Assembly (NCBI GenBank): GCA_025558075.1
Contig: JAHLKF010000003.1
Coordinates: 248,001 to 312,000 of the forward strand
Direction: 5' to 3'
Length of the DNA stretch: 64,000 bases
Source: Gaertneriomyces semiglobifer
Taxonomy: Eukaryota > Chytridiomycota > Chytridiomycetes > Spizellomycetales > Spizellomycetaceae
The notes below the pieces were generated by a model. That model was not told the DNA's origin, did not search any database, and worked only from the letters and a program-made list of their open reading frames with translations. Shown here piece after piece: positions 20,877 through 32,708 of the stretch (position 1 is its first letter; each line of letters starts with the position of its first letter). The translations under genes and the position numbers were made by a program.

Positions 20877-22671
20877 ATGACATACACATCGGGTGCACAA
20901 GAAGCTCGCCCAGCACACAAACCTCATGCATTTGTCCTCCTATTGATCCTGCATGAATACCTGGCGCTTGCAGATGGCCTGAGCATAGAGGACAAACAGG
21001 CGATGATCATTTTCCTCCTGAGCGAGCTTGATGTGAGTGGTCACGCATCTAGTGTTCAGAAAAGCTGGATGGTCCACCCATGCTCTCCTAATCAACAGGG
21101 CACATTTGCGGAAACCCAGCATTATGAAGAGCTTGCCAGTCGCTTGCTTCATGTTCGCGTAGGCCACACAGTAGCTGAGAACGTAGCTCAATCAGTAAGT
21201 GACTCCGCTTTCCCAACAGGTGAAGGTCAGAATCTCGAACTTGTGGGTATACAGATGGAATATGTGCTGTGTTCACCCCACCGACTCCTGGATCATTTCC
21301 GAAAGCTTGCCCTTGACCCGAGCGTGGTACAGCTTCTCAATTACATGCAATGAATGCAATGAGTGGATAGTAACAGTCCTATGTAGGAAGATGTTCGGCC
21401 ACCCAAATACGCCTCAGCTTCGGTAGCTGGTTTACTAGAACGTCAGATGGTGGTCTGTGTGAGCACCGTCATGAATAATTATGCCGACCTATGCGACTTT
21501 TTGGAAGGCCTTCGCAGTTACTTTCGGCCACAATCGTTTACCAGCCGGCGGCGCGCGGGCGATCCTGTACCAACTTCTGATATCCTAGAGATGCCCCACA
21601 AGCATAACGGAGAAGCGTCTGCATCAATGTGGGTGGTTTGGGGAGGTGCTTTATGCAAGTGGGTGCCGAGTGCTCAAACCTTGTCACGTTAGGCAGCTTG
21701 CTTCCGAAAACTTAAACCAGATTTCCCTCGATTCTTTATCACGCCACTTTTTGTCCTGGACGAGCAAGGACACAGATGAGCATTCTGGAAAGTATGCAGT
21801 CCCAGGCAACGCGTTATGCATCGATGCCAGCCGAAACTCAACGTCCACAATGGTTTCACAGAGCACCTACTTGGCTGCATCACTATGAGCTTTTGAACAC
21901 AGCTTTGATTCAGGCATGGTTTGGCAACCTGCAATTAAGCCTGGAGGTAAGCATGACATATCTAGCCTTCGCTTATGGCAGGTTTTTTAACAGACAGTAG
22001 GTCGTCAATCGCGCTGTACCACTAGCATTAGACGTACAGGACCATGACTGTTTGAATGCACTGCGCACGTAAGTTTGACGTGTCGCTAGGCATTTCGCGC
22101 AAGTATTAACTTTGTCATGTAGGTTGAAAGGGTATTTGGAGAACCATTGCATGATGCGTCAAAGGGAAGGCAGTCCGGAGGACAGCAAACTTGTGAGTGC
22201 ACATTCGTCTTTCATAGCGAACTGTGACTTATTGCAGATGGCCTTAGGATCCAACATGGGCCTCCGACGTCAGCCCGCAAGAGTTTGTGAGCATTTTTGC
22301 GAATGCATCCGGAATATTACCTTCCAAACGAAGCAGATACCTACTACAACCAGGTATGCCTAATGCGACAACTTTGTACATGACGAGCGACTGCTGACCT
22401 CTTGCAACCATAGAGGCACCCGCGGCTCCGGCAGATTCGTATCTGCAAGACACCGTAAGTAACGTGTTTGGATCAGTTTTCTTGGAGTACGCACTCATGA
22501 GCGCCGTAGCTGGGTGACCTGATCGCGAACGCACCTTACCCACGCGTCGTCTCTACTCGCAACCGAAGGCACACGCGCCAGCGCTATGGACAGCCGTATA
22601 AGGTGGGCTCTTCATGCTTCAGTTACTCGCATGCTGGTAGTAACGTTTATTTGGATCATGTAGTTATTTAA
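20877..22671 (+). CDS. APC5: Anaphase-promoting complex subunit 5, shortened
   Basis: Proposed exons: 20877-21032, 21099-21194, 21255-21326, 21387-21628, 21693-21791, 21862-21946, 22001-22068, 22123-22192, 22248-22353, 22414-22454, 22510-22671; 398 aa. Seen: an N-terminal helical part (KPHAFVLLLILHEYLALADG), ASVAGLLERQMVVC with LCDFLEGLRSYF, and the family TPR block HHYELLNTALIQAWFGNLQ joined across an intron to AVPLALDVQDHDCLNALR. Known: Apc5 is a TPR scaffold subunit of the APC/C ubiquitin ligase, usually 650-750 aa. Here the gene ends soon after the first TPR block, because the BRF2-like gene begins on the other strand. Exons after 22192 are the least certain; the C-terminal half is missing or elsewhere. 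Confidence 0.62.
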
Positions 22672-22741
22672 GCAGGCCCGTTCAAACGAGCCTTTACAAT
22701 AGTTTCAGGTGATATATATACAGGGTATCAGAGTAAGGAGT

Positions 22742-24117
22742 CTACACACACGAGTAACTAGAACGTTTCGCTTTAGTTGGGATCTTATCGCTTTTGGGTC
22801 TTTGGTGGGGTAAATATCCAAAGTTTTGGTCAAGAATGTTTTGCGGGCGTACCCCATCCAAGAGAAGCTGCTCAATTCGTTTATCAATGCGGTCTCGGCG
22901 CTGAATGTACTGAAGAACTAATGCGGCACAATCCTTTTCGCCGCTTGTACCCTCATCGCCGTTCGACTCAGCATCATCACTATATGACAGCGTCGCCTCA
23001 CCAGCATCATCCACCTCCCCCAGATGAAACGCACTAACGCGAGCTTGTGCTTTCCTCAATCGCAGCTGCAATTCTTCCCTGTTCTGCTGCGCCAGTCTAA
23101 AAGCTGGCGGATCGGTGTTGACCGTGGGAGTGTTTGTGGCTACTGGCACTGAGGAAACTTCGAGGATCGCCAAAATCTGGGGCAAAGCTTTGAAGAAATC
23201 CTTACTTTTCAGATCTTGAAAGACTGGAGAGCTTCTGGCATGTTCTAGCAGTGCGTGCGCCAGCTCCTGATGTCTGGCGCGAAGCGTCGAAACAAGAATA
23301 TCTACAGACTCTGCTAGAGTGGTGTAGACGGAACTCGGTGCCGGACGTCGTCGACGAGCCTCAAAAGCCATACACACTGCAGCAGCTGTAAGTGTCGCGG
23401 CAGCACGGCCTTGCTCAAGCCATCGCGTCTTCGCAAATTTGATTAGAACCAAAGCAGTGTTTGCGTCCTTACATGCAGTTTCAGGCTGTCGTGGGGAAAG
23501 TACGGCACAGAGCTTGTCAACGTAATCCTCTGGAGTGGCGAGCAGCGCTTGCGCCCCAACACGGCCCTTCACTTTGTGAGCCCACTGGACAACCTGGAGC
23601 TTGTCGCATTCCACAGCATCCTAGAGGACAAGAGGACAATGAGTTATGCAGTGAGACGGATATGCGTGAGTCACACACTCACCGCAATAGCACCCAGAAG
23701 AACCGGCGATCGCGCTGTTCTAACAGCTATGAATATGCATACGCCCATCAAGACCTTGACTGGTATGGATGAAGACATCCCGTCCGTATAGAGTTGCCGA
23801 AAGTTATCGAGGATATGCTCATTCAAACTGGTCAATTTCAACCTATTCACCACATTCTGAAGCATGCTTAAATAGCAGCGAAACCGATGTTGCCGGCGCT
23901 TGTACATTGAGTGATCGACAGGGTCCACCCGCTGTCTACCCTCCAGCAAGGGGCGGTGGTGGACTAGCGCTTCTTCCTCCAGTAGTTGGCCACATTTCCC
24001 ACATACGACCACCTCCCCATTGTCGACAGCGTGGTCCCCACAATCATGGTTAAAGTTCTCGTTGTTGTTACCGTCATGACTGTCGTTCGCTCCCAATGGT
24101 ACTGCAATGCTTGTCAT
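22742..24117 (-). CDS. BRF2: TFIIB-family factor, BRF2-like subunit of TFIIIB
   Basis: Two exons on the minus strand: 24117-23683 and 23620-22742; 437 aa. Seen: an N-terminal zinc-ribbon remnant (HDCGDHAVDNGEVVVCGKCG, first ligand pair reading H-x-C instead of C-x2-C), a first cyclin fold (YLSMLQNVVNRLKL ... VLMGVCIFIAVRTARSPVLL), a second one (TRWLEQGRAAATLTAAAVCM) and a helix like that of human BRF2 (VSTLRARHQELAHALLEHA). The C-terminal part is charged. BRF1 is the normal fungal TFIIIB factor; the layout and length here fit BRF2, which in vertebrates serves type 3 Pol III promoters such as U6. A divergent second BRF1 is the main alternative. Confidence 0.75.
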
Positions 24118-24856
24118 GAGTACAGTGTGCGAAGTTTCGCCAGCTAGGATTTGGAGGGTTTTTAGCGTGTGGCAAGTCGCTCTGTGATCCCGGCCAACAT
24201 CTAGACTCAAGTACTGCAGAAGATGCTGCACTCTGAAATTCCTCAAGTATGCTGTCGCCGGACAGGCCTATCAGCTCGAGTCAGCCGGTCGGGCTTGTTC
24301 CACTTGATAACTACTAGCTAACGCTAACTGAAGCGCCGATCGTTTTGGGTGGATATATCACGCTTGGATAATGAAAATTGTATCGAAGAATATGTTGTAT
24401 TTACGGGTAGCCAGGCTTATGAGCCAGCAAAGCAGAGTATCGTCATATTTTCAAGTGGGGGATAACGCTCAAAAGATCTGATTACAGAAAATACCTCTCG
24501 GTGGGGTTCTTCAGGTGTGTGAGGGACTGTTATGGACCAATTATTTTGTAAATTTGCACCTATAGAACAAGCACGTTTGGTGCTTCTCAAGCGTTGAAGA
24601 CATTGGGTGAATCTTCTTCTGCTACATGCACAGCCCATTCAAACATCATCTGAATGCCCCATCCGGATGATCACAACAAGAAATGACTTCGCCTGAGCAA
24701 AGCATGGCAGAGGTTATTTCTCAGCAGTGGATCATCTACGGAAGGTCACTTCAATAATGAAAGAAATTCCTTTAGTGAAGTTGTTCCATCAAATGCAGCT
24801 GGAATAAGGAGTCTCAGTTGCTACACATTCATTGAGCTGCGATCTGCGATCCCTCT
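24118..24856. other. Intergenic between SEC27 and the BRF2-like gene
   Basis: About 740 bases between the 3' end of SEC27 and the 5' end of the BRF2-like gene, both on the minus strand. Short frames exist (for example minus 24417-24638) without motifs. Nothing recognised besides the expected BRF2-like promoter next to 24117. Confidence 0.5.
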
Positions 24857-27800
24857 CTATATGCTATCAGTTGCGGAAGCGAGGAACTTGTCAACATCCT
24901 CGTCGGGGTTGAAATCCGCATCCGGATTATCGGTAAGGGCCGCGAGGTCGTCAAAGTCAAAGTCACCCTGTAAATGCTTTTTCAAAATCGACCCACAGTT
25001 AGCAGTCCGATGCGCGCCCTTACCCGCAGTGATCCCGTCCCCGTGGTATTCACCTCAAGACTCAGGTGACTCATGTTGTCTGAAATCGCATCCAAGCGTT
25101 CATCTGATGAGTTCATCGACCTTGTCTGCATCCGAGTTCGAAATATTAAATAAGAAAAAAACAGCGAGTAAATGAGCTGATAAGACGCTACCTCTTCATC
25201 ATTGCGCATCAGCGACTCTGTGGTAGGGGTTATTCGCACTCGTGGGGTGGCTCCGTTAGACTGCGGTGCCTCATTGCTTTCGGCTTGAATGTCAGGAAGT
25301 CCCGTGGGGAAACGTTCCTTAAGTTCTAACGCCTGACGTTAGATAGCATGTCCAAAGGGCGACATTTAAATCCGATGTTACTCACGGGCAATCACATCCC
25401 AATCCAAACTATCCTTCCATTCCGTATACTCCTGTGCTGGAATAGCGCCGCGATCCCGCCGGCGTTTGAAACCCTCCTCGGCAAATAAGCCGTAGGCGAA
25501 ATCAGGGAACATCTCTTCGTTCTCGGCAGGAGACGCAATAGCTCCAGCAATCTTGCTTTTTTCACTCTTCTCAAGAGACTCGCGCCATAAATCTACTATC
25601 CGAGATGCTTCGCTTGGGACGTATGTACGAGCAAACAGAGCGGCTTCTGGGATGCGCTCGGCAGCAATCAAAGTTTCGATGCAATTCTCGACGCGCCCCC
25701 GAGAAAGTTGACAAATGAAGGCAATGTTGTGTTTGCCTTGTTCTAATGCTAGCTGCTCCAATTCACCGATACCATTCGCATTCCCCGTGGCCTGGTAGTA
25801 CAGAAGCAAGCCCTCCAAATCTTTCGCATTACGGAGACATTCTTCAACCATATCGAACTTCCACACCTCCAGAGCCTTGTCGCCCACAGCCTTCCATTTG
25901 TCTTCTTGGTCTAACTCCTTGGCAATGGTATAGGCTTGTTCCAACCTTTCCAACTGTATTGCAAGGTCGAAACGGTGCTCCGGATCCGCTGAGACAGCAA
26001 GAGCCTGCTCCAGCAACTGCTGTCCTTCCAAGAATCGTGCAACGCGATTGCGCTGATCCGCAGGTACGTTGGGAAGAATGGCGTCCGCTGCTGCGAGGTC
26101 TCCACGAAGGACTGCGGTTTGGTACTGAATAAGGCTCAGTGGAAAAGCGAAGCTAACCACGTTCAAATCTTTGTCAGATAGATACACCCGATTGTCGCGC
26201 GGAATATACCCAAGAAGGTAAAGGCTAGTGTCAAAATGACTCAAAGTGGTTGTTTGACCTCCAACCAGATAATTGAGGCGATTGGCAGAATTGTTGTAGA
26301 TAAAGCAATCGCCGACCCAGCAGCCTGTTTTTACACTAGAAATGTACGTTTAGCTTTAAGGAGGAATATGCGCGCATGTAATCAGCATACCTTTCACCAA
26401 TCTCCGCCACAAACTCGAACGCCTCTTCCACACCTTCCTCACCGATGCTTGCACTGCCATAGCGTTCTAAATGCTGCTGGTAAGCGACGCGGTTGTATTT
26501 CAAAACATATGTGGCACTTTCGCAAACGATCGCGACGAGGTCGGATTCAGACCAGTAAACCTATAAGTCGAAGTCAGTTTGCAGATCCAGTCCAGCAAAT
26601 AAACATCCATACGAACAGTCTTCGGCACCACATCAACTCTCCGTACACAGGATCCAGTTTCCCAGTCATAAAAGTTCAAGAAAGAGCTCCCTCTAATGCC
26701 AAGGAGGGCACCACCGAAGATACCCTCGGCTCCAAAGGTTGGCCGGACGTTTACTTCTGTCTTTTCCTTGAAATTTTTGAAAAGCCTAACCTTCGATGAG
26801 GACTCGCGTATTGCATATCTAAAGGGAGGGTGTTACTTGAGAATGGGGTGGTGATGGATCCAAGGAGATAGAGTACGTACTCATTAGAATCCAGAGCCCA
26901 CACGAATTCTAAAGCTTTCCCAAAACTTTTGTTTCTCCACGCCAAAGCAGTGTAGATGATATACTCTCCATCGCCGCACACTACCACAAAGCGGCCATTT
27001 GGACTGTGTTCAAGGGTCTGTGGATATATCTCACAGTTGCCGAGGTCTTTAACAGTAAGGCCAATCTTTTCCCCATCTTTCAAATTTTCATCAACGTTAG
27101 CCTTCACGTTGGCTGTCTGAATCTCACTGTGTTTTGCCCAGATGATCTTTCCGCTGCTGTCCATGCTGACAGCAGGTTCCTCTCGACCAAGCTTAATACA
27201 TATAGTGCCTTCGTCATATCCAAATGCTACGTCGTTGCTGCCCTTCGAATACGCAATGGTCCAAGCCCGTTCCATTCCATAGTTTAATGTGTTTTCAAGA
27301 CGGTAGGTACTGGCATGCCACAACCGGACAGTGCCATCCTCACTAGCACTGATAATGATAGGAAGTTCCGGGTGGTAGCACGCTGCCGACACATTCTGTG
27401 TATGACCTTGCAGCGTCTGTACACATGTCTTATTCTGGTAATCCCATATTTTGACCAGTTTATCGTCGGCGCCACTGATCAGATACGGCTTATCGCCGCC
27501 ATGGTAATAGTCGACCGTGTTGACACCTTTCTCGTGACCTTCCAGAGTGTAATTCGGGGTGTTAGAACCGAGAGACCAAATCTTTACCGTACGGTCCAAA
27601 CAGGCACTCGCAAACGTATTGGTATCTTTCGGGTTGAATGCAAGTTTCATAATGTAATGCGTGTGACCGTCGAATACCTATCAGGGAAAGTCAGTTTTCC
27701 AAAGTCTCCGTGACACAAGGGAGTGCACATGCACAAACCATAATATTACGCCAGTTTTTGTCCCAATCCCACAGCTTGATCAGCATATCGTCCGAGCACG

Positions 27801-28219
27801 TCAAGATATACGGTTGAGTTGGATGAACAGCGATATCACGGATATAGTCTTGATGCGCCTCAAACGAGGTGACTTTTTCATGCGTGTTATAATTGTAGAC
27901 CCGAATTTGCATGTCATCGGAACCAGTGATGAGCCAGGACTTGCGAGGGATGAACTTGGCCGCGCGTACTATGCCAGCCGGCGTGCTTCTTTAAGTAAAT
28001 GGATTCACGCATAAAACCTCCAAAGCCGGGCCTGTACAAACCTGGTAAATCAGTCACCTCAAAGGTTTTGACGAGGCTCTGGTTCTCATGATTCCAAATG
28101 TATACGGTTCCATTGTACAAAGCGGCCAGTAGCCACGGTTCGGTTGGGTGAAAGTCTACAGCCTTTACACGATCAGACCGACAGGAGAGCTTCCTCTTTG
28201 TGTCCAAACGAAGGGGCAT
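24857..28219 (-). CDS. SEC27: Coatomer beta' subunit
   Basis: Nine exons on the minus strand: 28219-28042, 27968-27739, 27677-26881, 26818-26617, 26560-26391, 26335-25386, 25325-25192, 25125-25024, 24967-24857; 957 aa, near the 890-930 of relatives. Seen: two N-terminal WD40 propellers ([58 protein letters not shown]), then [13 protein letters not shown] and the alpha-solenoid ([20 protein letters not shown]), with a disordered acidic tail ending in FDFDDLAAL. Every exon phase was checked. Known: beta'-COP reads KKxx retrieval signals in the COPI coat on Golgi-to-ER vesicles. Confidence 0.97.
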
Positions 28220-28770
28220 GATTGCCGTTGTCCGGAAGGTTTTGTTGGTTCGACCTGCTACCCGGTGTCGCTATCGAACACGATCCGTTTCTCGCAGTAA
28301 AATGTGTCTCTCCACTTTCTGCACTTTGCACACGACTCCCACGAAATGCGTCAAGTGAAGGCTCTCCTTCCTATGTGGCCGCCTCGTCTCCCGCTTCGAT
28401 TCAAAGTAGCCCGCCTCGTCGTTCGTCGTTCCTGGTCGTCGTGGCGAACAAAGGACAGGCCGCTCGGTCCAAGATCCATTCCTCCAATGGCGAGGTGGCA
28501 CAGTCATGTTTACGCGGGACGGGTATTCGCATATTGGACGACGCCAACGAAAACGAGAAAGCAAAGCACTACGTCTGCAACCTAGCTGATAGCACGACAT
28601 GTTACGATTAAGGCAGCAGTCGTAGGGTTCCTGGTTGCTATTTAACACTACATTTAGCCATTCGCATACTCATGAAGGACCTTGCCCTGGGACCTGCCCC
28701 CTGGACTTAAGATTTTGATGGCATCTTGCTCTCTTTCCAAACCTTTTTTAACCTATCTTCGAAAACAACA
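28220..28770. other. Intergenic between SEC27 and the Crinkler pseudogene
   Basis: About 550 bases holding the SEC27 promoter. Open frames on both strands at 28222-28648 carry no motif. No terminal repeats or target-site duplications next to the pseudogene were visible. Confidence 0.5.
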
Positions 28771-30205
28771 ATGTCCCAGTTTGTAAAGAAAGGTCTTCCA
28801 AAACTCGGCCAACGGGGCGGCTCGGCTTCATCTTCTGCTAGGAAGTCCAGACGCCACCTACCCGCGGTTTATGAAAAGATGCCCTGCGTGTTCACGCTCA
28901 TCGGGCCCATCAAAGAAAGCATACCCTCTTTCATTTGGAAGGAGTTCAAAACATCAAAACTTTGCTTGAGGCTCAGAGGGTGACATCAAGAATTATGTGA
29001 TCCATGTGCTGAAAGATGCCTTACGGAGCAGTGGCCTCGTATACGTTATTCTGGATGAAAATTGGGCACCCGTTGGCGTTGTGGAGGTCAAGAAACCGGG
29101 CACCAATATAATGGAGTTGCCGTCTGTACTGGGGCGAATTTTTGACTCTATGATGGCGCTTCGCGAATTTCAAGGGCTCGCTCATGTATATGGAATTGTG
29201 ACGAACTACAATGAATGGCGCATCTGCTGGGCTCGAAGGTAGTGACGACGATGCTGCGAAGCAAACGCATCGGCCGGACCTGCCATTGACCGGGTCATTC
29301 GAGATCTGGGATTACCTACCTGAACCTCCTCGCTTCAAAAAAGAAGAGCGTGCAGCCGATGCGAAAGAAGGGAAAGGCGCCGAGGTACCGGATGAAGATA
29401 CCATGGAATCCGATGAAGACGCCGAGGACTCAGAAGGCGATGAGAAGCCAGATAAACACGCGGAAGATATCCAACCGATCGCCGTATTCACGCGACTGAG
29501 GTGTTCCAATGGGATGACAAACGATTACCTTCTGTCCTTATCAACACACTTCACAAGATGACGTCCTCCCCGCGGAGATGCCCGACTCGTGAAGAAATTA
29601 TATCGAAACGCTTCAGTATGAAGCTGAACTCCGAACACGTCATGTGGGGTACTCGAAGCTCCGAAGGGCCGGTTGGATTCGACACCCTATTGAATGCGAA
29701 ATATTCCACTTTTTTCCTTCTTGCCGATTTGCACGGGGGGATCGATGGGAACGTGTGGTTAGCCAGTACCGATGATGGCAAGGGATGCGTGATTAAACTT
29801 CTAAAGGACCATAAAGAGGAAGACGCTTCTCAGGAAGCGGATCTGTGGGCTCACATCTGGAAACTGAAGGCGCATAAGAAAAAATTGGCGGGCAAACCAG
29901 CGGTTATTATGCCTTACGTTCGCCCTTGTGCAGGGAACTCGGACGCCTTTGAACCGCCTGAAAACCTGAAAGCGGCAACGCTGAAAGCAATTGACGAAAT
30001 GGCCAACCTCCGACTGTGCCATGCAGACTTGAAATGGGCTCATGTGGCAACATACAAGGTTGCCGATTCAGAAGAGGAGAAGGTGGTATTTCTTGATCTA
30101 ACTAGGGTGGAGAAAGATGTGGAACCCAGCGCAGCTAAAGGAGGAATGATGGAGAAATTAGGCTGGAAGACTGAGCGACCGGTAGTATGCGTTGCTGTGG
30201 GTTAG
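28771..30205 (+). pseudogene. Broken Crinkler (CRN)-type effector gene: REase-like domain plus kinase-like domain
   Basis: An ATG at 28771 opens a basic N-terminus; the frame is then lost three times, near 28970-28995, near 29235-29242 and near 29498-29510. The four pieces lie in successive different frames and none of the breaks has GT/AG borders. Piece 2 (about 28990-29240) has the PD-(D/E)xK-like nuclease signature VGVVEVKKPG and the CRN-typical VYGIVTNYNEWRICW. Piece 3 is an acidic linker. Piece 4 (about 29505-30205) has a protein-kinase-like fold: GNVWLASTDDGKGCVIKLL, catalytic-loop-like HADLKWAH and DFG-like FLDLTRV. Known: such REase-kinase modules occur in CRN proteins of chytrids, oomycetes and other eukaryotes. 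No CRN header domain is seen. Neighbouring genes are all intact, so decay of this copy is more likely than poor sequence. Confidence 0.82.
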
Positions 30206-30629
30206 ATACTGCAGCGTTATATAGTGGAAATTATCTCCGTCGGAATTGCGGCTGCTCGCATTCGATATGGGACGAAGAGAACACTGATTGAGGAGCCGCA
30301 CACGCACAAGCGTTCGTTTTTCAATCATTCGTCTTGAATAGAATGAATATTCTCGGCACAGGATGATATTTTGTACCATTTCTCCAACCAGTGCCTTTGT
30401 ACGGCAACTTGGCAAAATGAGTATGTTGCTTGCTTTCTCTGTAAAAGCAAATGCTGGCGGTAACGACTAGGCATTATCGATATGTAAGTCACGTGGATGA
30501 GCCTGGGGAAACTGCGTCCGAGACTCTTCATCGGCCGATTGCCTCCATCAGAGATACAACGACGACTAGCAAGCGTCCTCTCCCTCCCACTACTACCGAC
30601 CGCACACACCACAACCAGCACAATACACA
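30206..30629. other. Intergenic upstream of SMT3
   Basis: About 420 bases between the CRN-type pseudogene and the SUMO gene. A CA/AC-rich run directly precedes the SMT3 ATG (30600-30629), as is common in fungal 5' UTRs. Nothing else recognised. Confidence 0.5.
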
Positions 30630-31107
30630 ATGGCAGACAATAACGAGGCGGCAGCCGAGGAGCGCAAGGTAAGCAGTCACCACTCTGTTCGTCGTCAGTG
30701 CTATGGTTGACCAACCCCGCGTTTCCCACAGGATGTTGTGCAGCACATTAACTTGAAAGTAGTGAACCAAGATGGATCGGAGATTGGTACATAAAGATCT
30801 CCATGTGGTTTTGTGGAGGGACGAATACTTAATCAGTGGTCCTTTGCAGCATTCAAGATCAAAAGATCGACCCCAATGCAGCGCCTAATGGATGCCTACG
30901 TTGCAAAGACCGGCCAGGATAAGAACTCGGTTCGATTTCTGTTTGATGGTCAACGGATCAATGGTCATGAGACCCCTGAAGAGGTACGTTGCATAGCTCG
31001 ACTGCACTCTCTTTGTGACTGACGTGTCATTTTCGTATCTGCAGCTTGACATGGAAGACAATGACCAAATACAAGTGTCAGTACAGCAACTTGGTGGATC
31101 AGCTTAA
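30630..31107 (+). CDS. SMT3: SUMO (ubiquitin-like modifier)
   Basis: Four exons: 30630-30668, 30732-30786, 30850-30983, 31045-31107; 96 aa. Seen: a short flexible N-terminus (MADNNEAAAEERK), the beta-grasp fold (HINLKVVNQDGSEIAFKIKR, QRLMDAYVAKTGQ, VRFLFDGQRINGHETPEEL) and the ending QQLGGSA, so cleavage by an Ulp/SENP protease after GG removes two residues. Known: SUMO is joined to lysines of nuclear proteins by the Aos1-Uba2/Ubc9 cascade. All three introns are short and keep frame. Confidence 0.97.
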
Positions 31108-31333
31108 TTAAATATTATATGCGGTGTTCGTGAAATAGGGCGGGCGAAGACCGGAAGCGTTTTGGTGAATGATTTGCACGAGCAACTTGTGCTTTATATT
31201 TTTGATGCAGAAAGAGGCGACTGAAACCCTCTCAATCTCCGATTCGTATGAAAGCGGAACATATCAGAAACATAAATTCTTGAACTTTCCCGCCCGTTTT
31301 GCCAACGGTATCCGTGTCACAACGGTGATACGC

Positions 31334-32708
31334 TCAGTGAGAATCAGCGAAACACGGGAAGCCGATGTCTTCTCGGCCATCCGCCAACGTTAACAAATCT
31401 CTCCACAACATAGCCGCACCGCCAAGCCCTTCGAATAGCGACCATGGGTGATCAGGGGCATAAAGATCACCTCTTCTCGTCGCATCTCTCCAGTCGGTAG
31501 CAACCTGCGCAAAGCAGCACGCGCGTCTAAGGTGTTCAACGTCCGACGTTGCCGTATACAGATGAAGGAGAACATAGGCATTCCCCGCTGTGTGTATGGC
31601 CGCCGTTATCAAAGCAAGGGCAAAGGGGATATCCAAATCTGAACTCACCAATTCCATGACACAAGCCAACACCTTTTCTCAAAAGCCCGCTCTTCCATAC
31701 GACTTCTGCTGCCAACAACGCCGCATCGAGAAATTCTTGCTGGTTCCATACCTCATAGGCCCGGATCAGACACAAGGCCGCGCCTGGTGGTCCGTGGCAC
31801 CATTGGACAAGCTCGCCCGTTGCAGGCTTTCCAAATGAAGACGGCCAATTCCCATTGGCCTCCAGAATTGCGACCGCTATCCATCGACAGCAGTCACGCA
31901 TCTGCGCGAGGATATCATCAATATCGAAGTGAACGTGCTGCTGGGATGCCTTCAATGCCAAACATGCGTCGATCATGGTAAGTACAATACCGGTCATTCC
32001 ATGCGCTGCCCCTAGGTATTTCTTGTTATGCCATGACCAGAGGAAGGGAGGTGAATTCGTCTCGGATGCACTAAAAATGCTCTCAATTGTTTGCGAAACA
32101 AGGCGTGTCCACGTCGCTTTCCACTCGGACAATCCCATATACTTTCCAATGAACAGCAAGGTGTAGAGATAACCTGTATGCTACCGTGAACGAATGATTT
32201 GGTGCTCTATTTCCTCATTCTTACCAGCGCGGCCGTAGAGAAGCTCATTGGCTTCGTTGGGATTAGCAATCGCACTGTCTCCCACACGTTCAATGCGATT
32301 CATTGCTATGTCTCGGTCACGATGATCCTCAGAAAGTAAGGCCACCATTGCTAGTGGCCCTGTGGAACCGCAAATGAACGCTGGATGGCGCCAACTTCTT
32401 TCCGTATGCATCACCTGCGTCAGTCGCTGGCACAACTTGACAAGCGCTGCACGAGCATCGCCATCGGTGGCGTGAAGAAATCTGGCACACCTCCATAAGA
32501 CAAATGCGGCTCCAGCTTCGCCAACATAGATATCTTCGGATGCTTCTACATGGTGCGGTTGCAGCGGCAGATAGGTTGCGCAAATTTCGCGGAGGGCATC
32601 TTGCAGTGCCGATTCCAGAGTTTCGCGTATGCCACCGAGTAACCGCTTTGCGCTGATAGTCTCTGGCCCTTGAAGATGAGGATTATCGAGATATCTTTCA
32701 TGCAGCAT
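31334..32708 (-). CDS. LANCL: LanC-like protein (LANCL)
   Basis: Three exons on the minus strand: 32708-32225, 32173-31649, 31587-31334; 420 aa, as in animal LANCL1/2. Seen: repeated GxxG helices of the alpha/alpha toroid (DIYVGEAGAAFVLWRCARFL, LYGRAGYLYTLLFIGKY, YLGAAHGMTGIVLTM) and zinc-site motifs WCHGPPGAALCL and GLCHGIAGNAYVLL, the second restored only by splicing the last intron. Ends PWSLFEGLGGAAMLWRDLL. Known: bacterial LanC cyclises lanthipeptides; eukaryotic LANCLs join glutathione to dehydroamino acids in damaged proteins. No lanthipeptide precursor or LanB/LanM is nearby, so the repair-type role is favoured. Confidence 0.92.

Noticed and set aside
24676..25000. Plus-strand two-exon chain starting MTSPEQSMAEV that can be spliced into a frame opposite SEC27
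   Set aside because: Most of its length is antisense to the proven SEC27 3' exons; the splice is likely coincidence.
28970..29510. Introns instead of frameshifts in the Crinkler-type gene
   Set aside because: The frame changes need a shift of only one or two bases at each point and no GT/AG pair brackets them.
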